Positions 5,699 to 11,087 of a stretch of DNA of 11,087 bases are shown piece after piece. The stretch comes from JAATGA01 sp047605605 (GTDB lineage: Bacteria; Pseudomonadota; Alphaproteobacteria; Rhodobacterales; Rhodobacteraceae). Every line of letters begins with the position of its first letter. Within the stretch, counting starts at the first letter, position 1. The notes under the pieces are model-generated. The model did not search any database, was not told the DNA's origin, and saw only the letters and a list, made by a program, of their open reading frames with translations. The stretch is from positions 1-11,087 of the forward strand of contig JASGFG010000099.1 of assembly GCA_047605605.1 (NCBI GenBank). The letters run 5' to 3'. Both the position numbers and the translations under genes were made by a program.

Positions 5699-6595
5699 CT
5701 AGCGGCAATAGGCCCCGTTGCGATAGCTGGCGGTGTCGAAATGCATGTGATCTTCGTGATACCCGTCCGATCCGGGGCCGAGCGTGGTGCCGAAGATCCC
5801 GCAGCCCGCCTTGTAGGCGGTGCGCAGCGTCTGGTCGAAGCCGCCCGCCACCATCTGCGTGCGTCCGTCCGAGGTGACGATGCCCGCGATGTCGATGGCC
5901 TGGCCGCGGCCATGTTCGCTGATCTTGGCGCCCTTCACGTTGTTGCGGGGGCGGCAGATATAGCTGGCGGCGACCTTCAGCTCCACCACTTCGCGCCCCT
6001 TGAAGGCGGGGCGCAGGCCGCGGTTGATCCAGCTCTTCAGCGCCGTGGCGGTGTCGCAGTCGATTGTGGCGGCTTGCGACAGGCGGATGCCATCGACCGA
6101 GGTGACGCGCACCGGGTTTTCGATGCCGCAGCCTTTGACCTTGGCGCCGATCCGGGGCAGCGACTGGCCCTTGATGTCCGGGTCGCCACAGACATAGCCG
6201 GTGGTGGCGGGCGGGGTCTTCTGCTTGCGCTTGCCCAGACCGAAAAGGCCGCCCCGCGGCTCTGGCGAGGGCTGGTCCGAGGCGGCGGGAACCAGACCAT
6301 CGGGCCGGGGCAAAGGGCGTGGCACGGGCGTCATCGCGGTGTCTGGGGCCGTGTCAGGAGCCTTCTCGACGGCGACCTGCGGCGCGGGCGAGGCGCTGGC
6401 GACCACCAGCCCTTCGGGCCGGGGGCGGGGACGGGGGGCCAGCACCTTTGGCGGCGGCTGCGCGATGGCGGTTCCGGCGGGCACCTGTGGCAGGGCGATG
6501 ACCGGCCGGGGCTGCGGCAGCAGCGATTTCTTCATCGGGGCCGCTGCAACGGGCAGCGCGGCGCAGATCACAAGGGCGGCGAAGGCCCGCCGCAT
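5699..6595 (-). CDS. Extensin-family secreted protein (LAS-type metallopeptidase-like)
   Basis: A 298-residue exported protein. A Sec signal peptide (about 1-19, RRAFAALVICAALPVAAA) is followed by a Pro-rich linker (28-113) with two related segments, APRPRPRPEGLVVA (53-66) and VPRPLPRPDGLVPA (91-104). The C-terminal extensin-like domain (about 134-298) carries six cysteines (136, 156, 180, 214, 265, 297), enough for three disulfides. Two motifs, SEHGRGQAID (226-235) and HEDHMHFD (280-287), resemble the HxxGxAxD and ExxH/HxH zinc signatures of VanX/MepA-type (LAS) peptidoglycan peptidases. A periplasmic cell-wall role is therefore likely but inferred. The ATG shares its A with the TGA of the dehydrogenase gene (TGATG), so translation is coupled. 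Last gene of a three-gene operon; its link to aromatic amino acid synthesis appears positional only. Confidence 0.87.
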   Translation of the reverse strand: MRRAFAALVICAALPVAAAPMKKSLLPQPRPVIALPQVPAGTAIAQPPPKVLAPRPRPRPEGLVVASASPAPQVAVEKAPDTAPDTAMTPVPRPLPRPDGLVPAASDQPSPEPRGGLFGLGKRKQKTPPATTGYVCGDPDIKGQSLPRIGAKVKGCGIENPVRVTSVDGIRLSQAATIDCDTATALKSWINRGLRPAFKGREVVELKVAASYICRPRNNVKGAKISEHGRGQAIDIAGIVTSDGRTQMVAGGFDQTLRTAYKAGCGIFGTTLGPGSDGYHEDHMHFDTASYRNGAYCR

Positions 6596-7521
6596 CAGCC
6601 GCCTGTGGTCGGCTGACCGCGGCCAAAGTCGGGGGCGGCGGTGTCCTGCCCGGCTTCGATGATGCCGCGGCGGATGGCGCGGGTGCGGGTGAAATAGGCG
6701 TGCAGCGTTTCGCCATCGCCCATGCGGATGGCGCGTTGCAGCATGAACAGCTCTTCGGTGAACCGGCCGAGGATGTCCAGCGTCGCCTCCCTGTTGGTCA
6801 GGAACACATCCCGCCACATGGTCGGATCGCTGGCCGCGATCCGGGTGAAATCCCGAAAGCCCGAGGCGGAATACTTGATCACCTCCTGGCTCGACACCCG
6901 CCGCATGTGATCGGCCACGCCGACCATCGTATAGGCGATCAGGTGCGGCGTGTGGCTGACCACCGCCAGAACCAGATCATGGTGCTGGGGGTCCATCCTG
7001 TCCACATTGGCGCCCATGCCCCGGCAAAGTTCCGCCAGCCGGTCCACCGCGGCGGGATCGGTCCCCTCCAGCGGCGTCAAGAGCCACCAACGGTTCTGGA
7101 ACAGCGTGGCAAAGCCCGACCGCGGGCCGGAATATTCGGTGCCGGCCAGCGGGTGGCCGGGGATGAAATGCACTCCCGCCGGAACATGCGGGGCCACGGC
7201 GTCGATCACCGCCTGCTTGACCGAGCCCACGTCGGTCACGGTCGCGCCGGGTGCCAGATGCGGGGCAATCTCGGCCGCGATCTCGCCCATGGCGCCCACG
7301 GGAACGGCCAGAACCACCAGATCGGCGCCCCTGACCGCCTCGGCCGCCGTCGCGCACACCCGGTCGCAGATGCCGATTTCCAGCGCGGTCGCGCGGGTTT
7401 CGGCGGTCTTGGCATAGCCCACGATCTCGCCCGCGAGGTGCCCCGCCTTCATCGCATGGGCCATGGACGAGGCGATCAGCCCCAGCCCGATCAGCGCGAC
7501 GCGGTTGTAGACGACGCTCAC
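6595..7521 (-). CDS. tyrC: Prephenate/arogenate (cyclohexadienyl) dehydrogenase
   Basis: A 308-residue cytoplasmic enzyme of tyrosine synthesis. It oxidatively decarboxylates prephenate to 4-hydroxyphenylpyruvate, or arogenate to tyrosine, with NAD(P). The Rossmann loop IGLGLIASSM is at 11-20. TDVGSVK is at 96-102 and GHPLAGTEYSG at 122-132. The SHTPHL motif (189-194) holds the His expected to act in catalysis. There is no fused chorismate mutase or ACT domain, so feedback control through such a domain is absent. The substrate preference (prephenate or arogenate) cannot be read from the sequence with confidence. The start is GTG at 7521, in the 4-nt overlap GTGA with the hisC stop and preceded by AAGGG. 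A further minus-strand extension of the frame runs inside hisC and is not used. Sits between hisC and the extensin gene in one operon. Confidence 0.92.
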   Translation of the reverse strand: MSVVYNRVALIGLGLIASSMAHAMKAGHLAGEIVGYAKTAETRATALEIGICDRVCATAAEAVRGADLVVLAVPVGAMGEIAAEIAPHLAPGATVTDVGSVKQAVIDAVAPHVPAGVHFIPGHPLAGTEYSGPRSGFATLFQNRWWLLTPLEGTDPAAVDRLAELCRGMGANVDRMDPQHHDLVLAVVSHTPHLIAYTMVGVADHMRRVSSQEVIKYSASGFRDFTRIAASDPTMWRDVFLTNREATLDILGRFTEELFMLQRAIRMGDGETLHAYFTRTRAIRRGIIEAGQDTAAPDFGRGQPTTGG

Positions 7522-8603
7522 TTCACACCCTTGAACTGGGCCACGGCATGGGCGACGCGGCGGCACGATGCCTCGTCCCCGATGGTGATGCGCAGGCACG
7601 AGGGCAGCTTGTAGCCCGAGACGCGCCGCACGATCAGCCCCTGCGCCTGAAGGAAGGCATCGCAGGCCTCGGCCTCTTCGGCATTGGCAAAGCGGGCGAG
7701 GATGAAGTTCGCCATCGAAGTATCTGACGGCACACCCAATTCCGCCAGTGCGGTGGCCAACCATTGCCGCATCCGTGCGTTTTCCATGCGGCAGCGGTTG
7801 ACGTGATCCTGGTCGCGCACCGCGGCCTCGGCCGTTTCCAGCTGGGTGTTGGACAGGTTGAAGGGGCCGCGGATGCGGTTCAGCACGTCGATGATCGCCT
7901 TTGGCCCATAGCCCCAGCCGATGCGCAGCCCGCCCAGACCGTAGATCTTGGAGAAGGTGCGCGTCATCACCACATTCGTGCGCCGTTCGATGATCGACAG
8001 GCCGGCGTCGAAATCGTCGACATATTCGGCATAGGCCCCGTCCAGCACCAGAATGGCCTGCGGCGGCAGGCCCGCGGCCAGACGTTCGACCTCGGCCGCT
8101 GAAATCATCGTGCCGGTGGGGTTGTTCGGGTTGGCGATGAACACCAGCTTCGTGCGCTTGTTGCAGGCCCGCAGGATCGCATCCACATCCGTCGTGCGGT
8201 CGCGTTCCGAAACCTCGACCGGGGTGGCGCCGACCGCCATGGCCGAAATGCGATACATCAGGAAGCCGTGTTCGGTGAACACCACCTCGTCCCGCGGACC
8301 GGCATAGGCCTGGCAGAGAAAAGTGATGATCTCGTCCGATCCCACGCCGCAGATGATGCGGGCGGGGTCCAGGCCGTGAACCTCGGCAATCGCCTCGCGC
8401 AGGCCGGTGTGATCGGTGTTCGGATAGCGGTGCAGGTTGTGGACGCTGCGCAGGAAGGCGTCCTTGGCCTTGTCCGACGGGCCAAAGGGGTTTTCGTTCG
8501 ACGACAGTTTTACCGCGTTGGAAACACCGGCCACATGCGCCTTGCCACCCTCATACAGGGCGATGTCAAGGATGCCGGGCTGGGGGCGGATGGCGTCGGT
8601 CAT
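7518..8603 (-). CDS. hisC: Histidinol-phosphate/aromatic aminotransferase (PLP)
   Basis: A 361-residue class I/II PLP aminotransferase of the HisC family, the usual length. It transfers an amino group from glutamate to imidazole acetol-phosphate in histidine synthesis, and many HisC2-type enzymes also act on aromatic keto acids. Landmarks are LSSNENPFGPS (33-43), ANPNNPTG (158-165), LDGAYAEY (187-194), the PLP lysine Lys219 in TRTFSKIYGLGGLRIGW (214-230), and the C-terminal substrate-binding arginine in LRITIG (337-342). The ATG at 8603 has ACGGAG (8610-8615) six bases upstream. It is followed by the dehydrogenase with a 4-nt overlap, which suggests that aromatic transamination is at least part of its job. 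An assignment as a strictly aromatic enzyme is possible. No other his gene is in the window. Confidence 0.93.
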   Translation of the reverse strand: MTDAIRPQPGILDIALYEGGKAHVAGVSNAVKLSSNENPFGPSDKAKDAFLRSVHNLHRYPNTDHTGLREAIAEVHGLDPARIICGVGSDEIITFLCQAYAGPRDEVVFTEHGFLMYRISAMAVGATPVEVSERDRTTDVDAILRACNKRTKLVFIANPNNPTGTMISAAEVERLAAGLPPQAILVLDGAYAEYVDDFDAGLSIIERRTNVVMTRTFSKIYGLGGLRIGWGYGPKAIIDVLNRIRGPFNLSNTQLETAEAAVRDQDHVNRCRMENARMRQWLATALAELGVPSDTSMANFILARFANAEEAEACDAFLQAQGLIVRRVSGYKLPSCLRITIGDEASCRRVAHAVAQFKGVK

Positions 8604-8699
8604 GGCGAACTCCGTTGATGGCGGGGTTCTAGCGGCGGGCGTGGGCCAAGGCCAGCGGGATTTCGCCGCCCCCCGCGCCCCCTGCGGCAAACTGTTGCC

Positions 8700-9239
8700 T
8701 CAATACTTCGTCTTGGCCTTGGCGGTCAGCCAGTCCATCGCCGCCATCAGTACGCCCGAGACGACGAAGGTCAGATGGATCGCGGTCAGCCAGAAAAGTT
8801 CATTGTCGCCGATGGCGGTGGGGGTCTTGCTGTCGCCGATCTCCATGAACTTCTTCAGCAGATGGATGGCCGAAATCGCCACGATCGAGGCGATGAGCTT
8901 CATCTTCAGGCCCGAGAAGTCGACCTTGCCCATCCATTCCGGCCGGTCGGCGTGGTCGTCGATGTCCAGCTTGGACACGAAGTTCTCGTAGCCCGAGAAC
9001 AGCACGATCAGCAGCAGGTTCGCCGCCAGCGTCAGGTCGATCAGCGTCAGGACGACCAGGATCATCTTTTCCGCCGTCATGGTCAGCAGTTCGGGCGCAT
9101 AATGCAGCAGTTCGCGCAGGAAGATCACGGTCAGCATGGCCAGCGCCACGCTGAGGCCCAGATACATCGGCGCGATCAGCCAGCGTGCGCCGAACAGGCC
9201 CTTTTCAAAGGCGGTTTCCATCCTGGGTTTGTCGGACAT
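8700..9239 (-). CDS. UPF0114 (YqhA-like) integral membrane protein
   Basis: A 179-residue protein with four predicted membrane helices (about 18-41, 59-82, 113-131, 148-171). It carries the family hallmark IDLTLAANLLLIVLFSGYENFVSKLDI (67-93) and the loop PEWMGKVDFSGLKMKL (100-115), which identify the UPF0114/YqhA family. Its biochemical role is unknown. A short charged N-terminus precedes helix 1. The ATG at 9239 has GGAGA (9247-9251) seven bases upstream. It lies downstream of the rpsD terminator and upstream of hisC, in the same direction as both. The 96 bases to hisC hold no clear promoter or terminator, so it may be cotranscribed with the hisC operon. Confidence 0.92.
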   Translation of the reverse strand: MSDKPRMETAFEKGLFGARWLIAPMYLGLSVALAMLTVIFLRELLHYAPELLTMTAEKMILVVLTLIDLTLAANLLLIVLFSGYENFVSKLDIDDHADRPEWMGKVDFSGLKMKLIASIVAISAIHLLKKFMEIGDSKTPTAIGDNELFWLTAIHLTFVVSGVLMAAMDWLTAKAKTKY

Positions 9240-9332
9240 GCGGGTTTCTCCGGCACAAGGGAAGGTCGCGCCCGGTCTAGCGCGCCTGTCGCGGCGCCGC
9301 ATCCCCTATTTTCGACGGCTGCGTCACAAATG

Positions 9333-9362
9333 AAAAGGCCGCCGCGGTTTCCCGCAGCGGCC
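9333..9362 (-). terminator. Intrinsic terminator of rpsD
   Basis: Read on the minus strand, a stem of 6+4 bp separated by one mismatch (GGCCGC-x-GCGG arms at 9337-9347 and 9352-9362, 4-base loop) is followed by UUUUC. It begins about 21 bases after the rpsD stop codon. This is a good rho-independent terminator that separates rpsD from the UPF0114 gene. Confidence 0.88.
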
Positions 9363-9383
9363 CCGAAACACGATCCGTCAGGA

Positions 9384-10004
9384 TCAGTTCTTGGCGTAGT
9401 ATTCGACGACCAGGTTCGGTTCCATCTGGACCGGATAGGGCACGTCCGACAGACCGGGAGTGCGCACGAATTTCGCGGTCATCTTGTGGTGGTCGACCTC
9501 GACGTAATCCGGCACGTCGCGTTCGGTCAGCGCCACGGCTTCCAGCACCAGGGCCAGTTGCTTGGATTTCTGACGCACTTCGATCACGTCGCCTTCCTTC
9601 ACGCGGTAGGAGGCGATGTTCACGCGCTTGCCGTTCACGGTGACGTGGCCGTGGTTCACGAACTGGCGGGCGGCGAACACGGTCGGCACGAATTTCGCGC
9701 GATAGACGACCGCATCCAGACGACGCTCCAAGAGGCCGATCAGCATCTCGCCGGTGTCGCCCTTGACGCGCTCAGCCTCGCCATAGATCTTGCGGAACTG
9801 CTTTTCGGTCAGGTCGCCGTAGTAGCCTTTCAGCTTCTGCTTGGCGCGCAGCTGGGTGCCGAAGTCCGACAGCTTGTTCTTGCGGCGCTGGCCGTGCTGG
9901 CCGGGGCCGTATTCGCGCTTGTTCACCGGGGACTTCGGGCGGCCCCAGATGTTTTCGCCCATGCGGCGGTCAATTTTATACTTGGCAGACGTGCGTTTGG
10001 TCAC
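9384..10004 (-). CDS. rpsD: 30S ribosomal protein S4
   Basis: A 206-residue protein that is unmistakably bacterial S4, a primary 16S rRNA binder that nucleates assembly of the 30S body. The N-terminal part shows TSAKYKIDRRMGENIWGRPKSP and the conserved YGPGQHGQRR (32-41). The S4 RNA-binding domain follows (about 92-150, RLDAVVYRAKFVPTVFAARQFVNHGHVTVNGKRVNI). The usual C-terminal MEPNLVVEYYAKN closes it. There is no cysteine in the protein, so it is the zinc-free form of S4. The start is GTG at 10004, set by AAGGAGA (10011-10017) six bases upstream. The gene stands alone, with its own strong promoter (10184-10211), a structured leader of about 170 bases and its own terminator. Such a layout invites S4 autoregulation, as in other bacteria, but no known S4 leader motif can be assigned by eye. 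Confidence 0.97.
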   Translation of the reverse strand: MTKRTSAKYKIDRRMGENIWGRPKSPVNKREYGPGQHGQRRKNKLSDFGTQLRAKQKLKGYYGDLTEKQFRKIYGEAERVKGDTGEMLIGLLERRLDAVVYRAKFVPTVFAARQFVNHGHVTVNGKRVNIASYRVKEGDVIEVRQKSKQLALVLEAVALTERDVPDYVEVDHHKMTAKFVRTPGLSDVPYPVQMEPNLVVEYYAKN

Positions 10005-10010
10005 GGCTGA

Positions 10011-10017
10011 TCTCCTT
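10011..10017 (-). promoter_or_regulatory. RBS fixing the rpsD GTG start
   Basis: AAGGAGA on the minus strand is six bases before GTG at 10004. A stem-loop (10027-10073) ends only nine bases upstream of it, so ribosome access could depend on the leader fold. Confidence 0.85.
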
Positions 10018-10026
10018 CGATGTATC

Positions 10027-10073
10027 GGCTTCGGCTTGTCCGAAAACCGGTATCCACTTTTCGGGCCGAAGCC
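10027..10073 (-). repeat. Stem-loop repeat element in the rpsD leader
   Basis: Two stacked perfect stems are seen. The outer one is 9 bp (GGCTTCGGC 10027-10035 with GCCGAAGCC 10065-10073). The inner one is 7 bp (CCGAAAA 10040-10046 with TTTTCGG 10058-10064). A four-base bulge (10036-10039) separates the stems on one side only, and the loop is CCGGTATCCAC. The core CCGAAAACCGG...CACTTTTCGG closely resembles a short intergenic palindrome I recall as very common in rhizobia and other alphaproteobacteria. Here it is placed directly before the rpsD Shine-Dalgarno. It may be a domesticated repeat acting in the leader. Repetitiveness is from memory; only one copy is in the window. Confidence 0.6.
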
Positions 10074-10093
10074 CGGCGAAGGGCGTTGTCCTT

Positions 10094-10129
10094 TTCCCCT
10101 TGCGGGGCGACAGGCTTCCCCTTGCGGGG
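10094..10129 (-). repeat. Duplicated 14-mer hairpin unit in the rpsD leader
   Basis: TTCCCCTTGCGGGG occurs twice (10094-10107 and 10116-10129), with a 22-base period. Each copy can form a small CCCC/GGGG hairpin with a four-base loop. The CCCC of one copy can also pair with the GGGG of the other, so alternative folds are possible within the leader transcribed from the minus strand. Confidence 0.6.
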
Positions 10130-10149
10130 GCCACCAACACCAATGAACA

Positions 10150-10172
10150 GCCCCGGAGGGTTGCTCCGGGGC
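10150..10172 (-). terminator. Terminator-like hairpin after the proline racemase-family gene
   Basis: A perfect 9-bp stem GCCCCGGAG/CTCCGGGGC (10150-10158 and 10164-10172) has a 5-base loop. On the minus strand it is followed by TGTTCATT, a poor U-tract. It lies about 65 bases after the stop of the epimerase gene and could end that transcript. It also sits within the first bases of the expected rpsD transcript, since the -10 is at 10184-10189. It could therefore be a 5' stabilising stem of the rpsD leader instead. Confidence 0.5.
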
Positions 10173-10183
10173 CATCGGCGGCG

Positions 10184-10211
10184 CTTATACAGGGTGCCGC
10201 CCCCGAGTCAA
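10184..10211 (-). promoter_or_regulatory. Strong sigma-70-type promoter of rpsD
   Basis: On the minus strand TTGACT (10211-10206, five of six) and TATAAG (10189-10184, five of six) are separated by 16 bases. This is the best promoter in the window. Transcription would start near 10177 and give a leader of about 173 bases before the GTG at 10004. Confidence 0.8.
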
Positions 10212-10226
10212 CGCCCGAGTCAACGC
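10203..10226. repeat. 12-bp tandem duplication of the rpsD -35 region
   Basis: CCGAGTCAACGC occurs twice in direct tandem (10203-10214 and 10215-10226). On the minus strand each copy contains TTGACT, so the -35 hexamer of the rpsD promoter is duplicated 12 bases upstream (10223-10218). Only the proximal copy has proper spacing to the -10. Confidence 0.9.
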
Positions 10227-10236
10227 CGGCAGGTCA

Positions 10237-11087
10237 CTATTTTACGACAAAGCCGTGGGCATAGGGGTCGCGGTCGTCGATGAAGATGGTGTTGATGCCG
10301 GTCTGACGTGCCCAACCGCCGATGGAGGGGATGATCGCGGATTTGCCCGCCACGGTCGCCGCCGCCTCGACCCGGCCCTTGAAGATCGAGCCGATGATGG
10401 ATTCATGCCAGAATTCATCGCCGACCTTCAGCCGTCCCTTCGCCGCCAGATGCGCCATCCGGGCCGAGGTGCCGGTGCCGCAGGGGCTGCGGTCGATGGC
10501 CTTTTCGCCATAGAACACCGCGTTCCGCGCATGGGCGCCCTCGACCGTGGGCTGGCCGGTCCACAGGATATGCGACAGCCCGCGGATTTCCGGATGCTCG
10601 GGATGCACGAAGTCGTATTTGGCGTTCAGCGCGGCGCGCAGTTTCGGCGACCAGCCGACCAGTTCGCCCGCCGTATGGTCGGCCATGTCGCGGAAATTCT
10701 TCTGCGGCTCGACGATGGCATAGAAATTGCCGCCATAGGCCACATCCACCACGATCTCGCCCAGCCCCTCGACCTCGGCGGTCAGACCTTCGGCGTAAAG
10801 GAAGGCGGGCACGTTGGTCAGGCGCACTTCCTCGACGAAGCGGCCCTCCTGGCGATAGGTGATGTCGACTTTTCCTGCGGGGGCGTCGATGGACAGGCGC
10901 CCCGGTTCGCGCGGGGTGATCAGCCCGTTCTCGATCCCCATGGTGATGGTGCCGATGGTGCCATGCCCGCACATCGGCAGGCAGCCCGAGGTTTCGATGA
11001 ACAGCACGCCCACGTCGCAATCCGCCCGCGTCGGCGGATAAAGGATCGAGCCCGACATCATGTCATGCCCGCGGGGTTCATACATCA
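10237..11087 (-). CDS. Proline racemase-family enzyme, probable 4-hydroxyproline 2-epimerase (5'-truncated)
   Basis: The visible 282 residues, plus part of one codon, run to TAG at 10237-10239. The N-terminus, about 50 residues by comparison with the usual 330, lies beyond the window edge. The Met at 11085 is internal. The family's two catalytic cysteines are both present: PMCGHGTIGT (Cys39 in visible numbering) and DRSPCGTGTSA (Cys202). Two Cys fit a racemase or epimerase and argue against the trans-3-hydroxyproline dehydratase branch, which has Thr in place of the second one. Together with MCGHGTIG, this favours 4-hydroxyproline 2-epimerase, which interconverts trans-4-hydroxy-L-proline and cis-4-hydroxy-D-proline in hydroxyproline catabolism. 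Proline racemase is the main alternative. No other hydroxyproline gene is visible; they could lie upstream, beyond the window. Confidence 0.88.
   Translation of the reverse strand, partial: MYEPRGHDMMSGSILYPPTRADCDVGVLFIETSGCLPMCGHGTIGTITMGIENGLITPREPGRLSIDAPAGKVDITYRQEGRFVEEVRLTNVPAFLYAEGLTAEVEGLGEIVVDVAYGGNFYAIVEPQKNFRDMADHTAGELVGWSPKLRAALNAKYDFVHPEHPEIRGLSHILWTGQPTVEGAHARNAVFYGEKAIDRSPCGTGTSARMAHLAAKGRLKVGDEFWHESIIGSIFKGRVEAAATVAGKSAIIPSIGGWARQTGINTIFIDDRDPYAHGFVVK

Noticed and set aside
8604..8690. An upstream in-frame ATG extending hisC by 29 residues
   Set aside because: The extension is Pro/Arg/Ala-rich and unlike HisC N-termini. ACGGAG sits at correct spacing before the ATG at 8603.
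8686..8699. GGCAA-ACTG-TTGCC hairpin just after the UPF0114 stop as a terminator
   Set aside because: Only a 5-bp stem, and on the minus strand it is followed by GCAGGGGG rather than a U-run.
8604..8699. A promoter for the hisC operon
   Set aside because: Candidate hexamers such as CTGGCC with TAGAAC at 18 bases match poorly. Transcription may also enter from the UPF0114 gene.

Overview
This is a high-GC chromosomal window from an alphaproteobacterium, most likely a member of the Rhodobacteraceae. The evidence is the close family resemblance of its ribosomal protein S4, its DUF2125 protein, the MotA-like/OmpA-like pair and the extensin-family protein to Rhodobacterales versions, and an intergenic repeat of a type I recall from that order. 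The window looks like ordinary core chromosome: I see no insertion sequence, phage gene, CRISPR array or tRNA.

Layout. Positions 1-55 are the last codons of an elongation factor Tu gene (+), followed by a textbook intrinsic terminator (76-108). Next comes a small gene (197-748, +) for a CHAP/NlpC-P60-like predicted cysteine hydrolase. Convergent to it is a two-gene minus-strand operon (3631 down to 880). It encodes a MotA/TolQ/ExbB-type proton channel and an OmpA/MotB-like partner with a very long proline-free coiled coil. A good promoter lies just upstream, at 3661-3688. An intergenic stretch with a hairpin-plus-tail repeat (3739-3799) separates this operon from a ChaC-type gamma-glutamylcyclotransferase (4386-3850, -). 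A DUF2125 protein (4448-5428, +) is divergent from ChaC.

After a 270-base gap with no convincing gene comes a tightly coupled minus-strand operon (8603 down to 5699). Its order is hisC-type aminotransferase, then prephenate/arogenate dehydrogenase, then a secreted extensin-family protein. The first two genes overlap by 4 nt and the next two by 1 nt. The first two enzymes fit together: the dehydrogenase makes 4-hydroxyphenylpyruvate or tyrosine, and the HisC-family aminotransferase can act on aromatic or imidazole substrates. Upstream lie a UPF0114 (YqhA-like) membrane protein (9239-8700, -) and rpsD (10004-9384, -) with a clear terminator. The window ends with the 5'-truncated gene of a proline racemase-family enzyme, probably 4-hydroxyproline 2-epimerase (11087-10237, -).

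The least ordinary parts are two. The motor-like membrane pair has a coiled coil far longer than needed to cross the periplasm. The roughly 170-nt rpsD leader holds a strong promoter with a tandemly duplicated -35 box, a terminator-like hairpin at its expected 5' end, a duplicated CCCC/GGGG hairpin unit, and a 9+7-bp stem-loop ending nine bases before the Shine-Dalgarno. I found no clear evidence of a wholly new multi-gene system.
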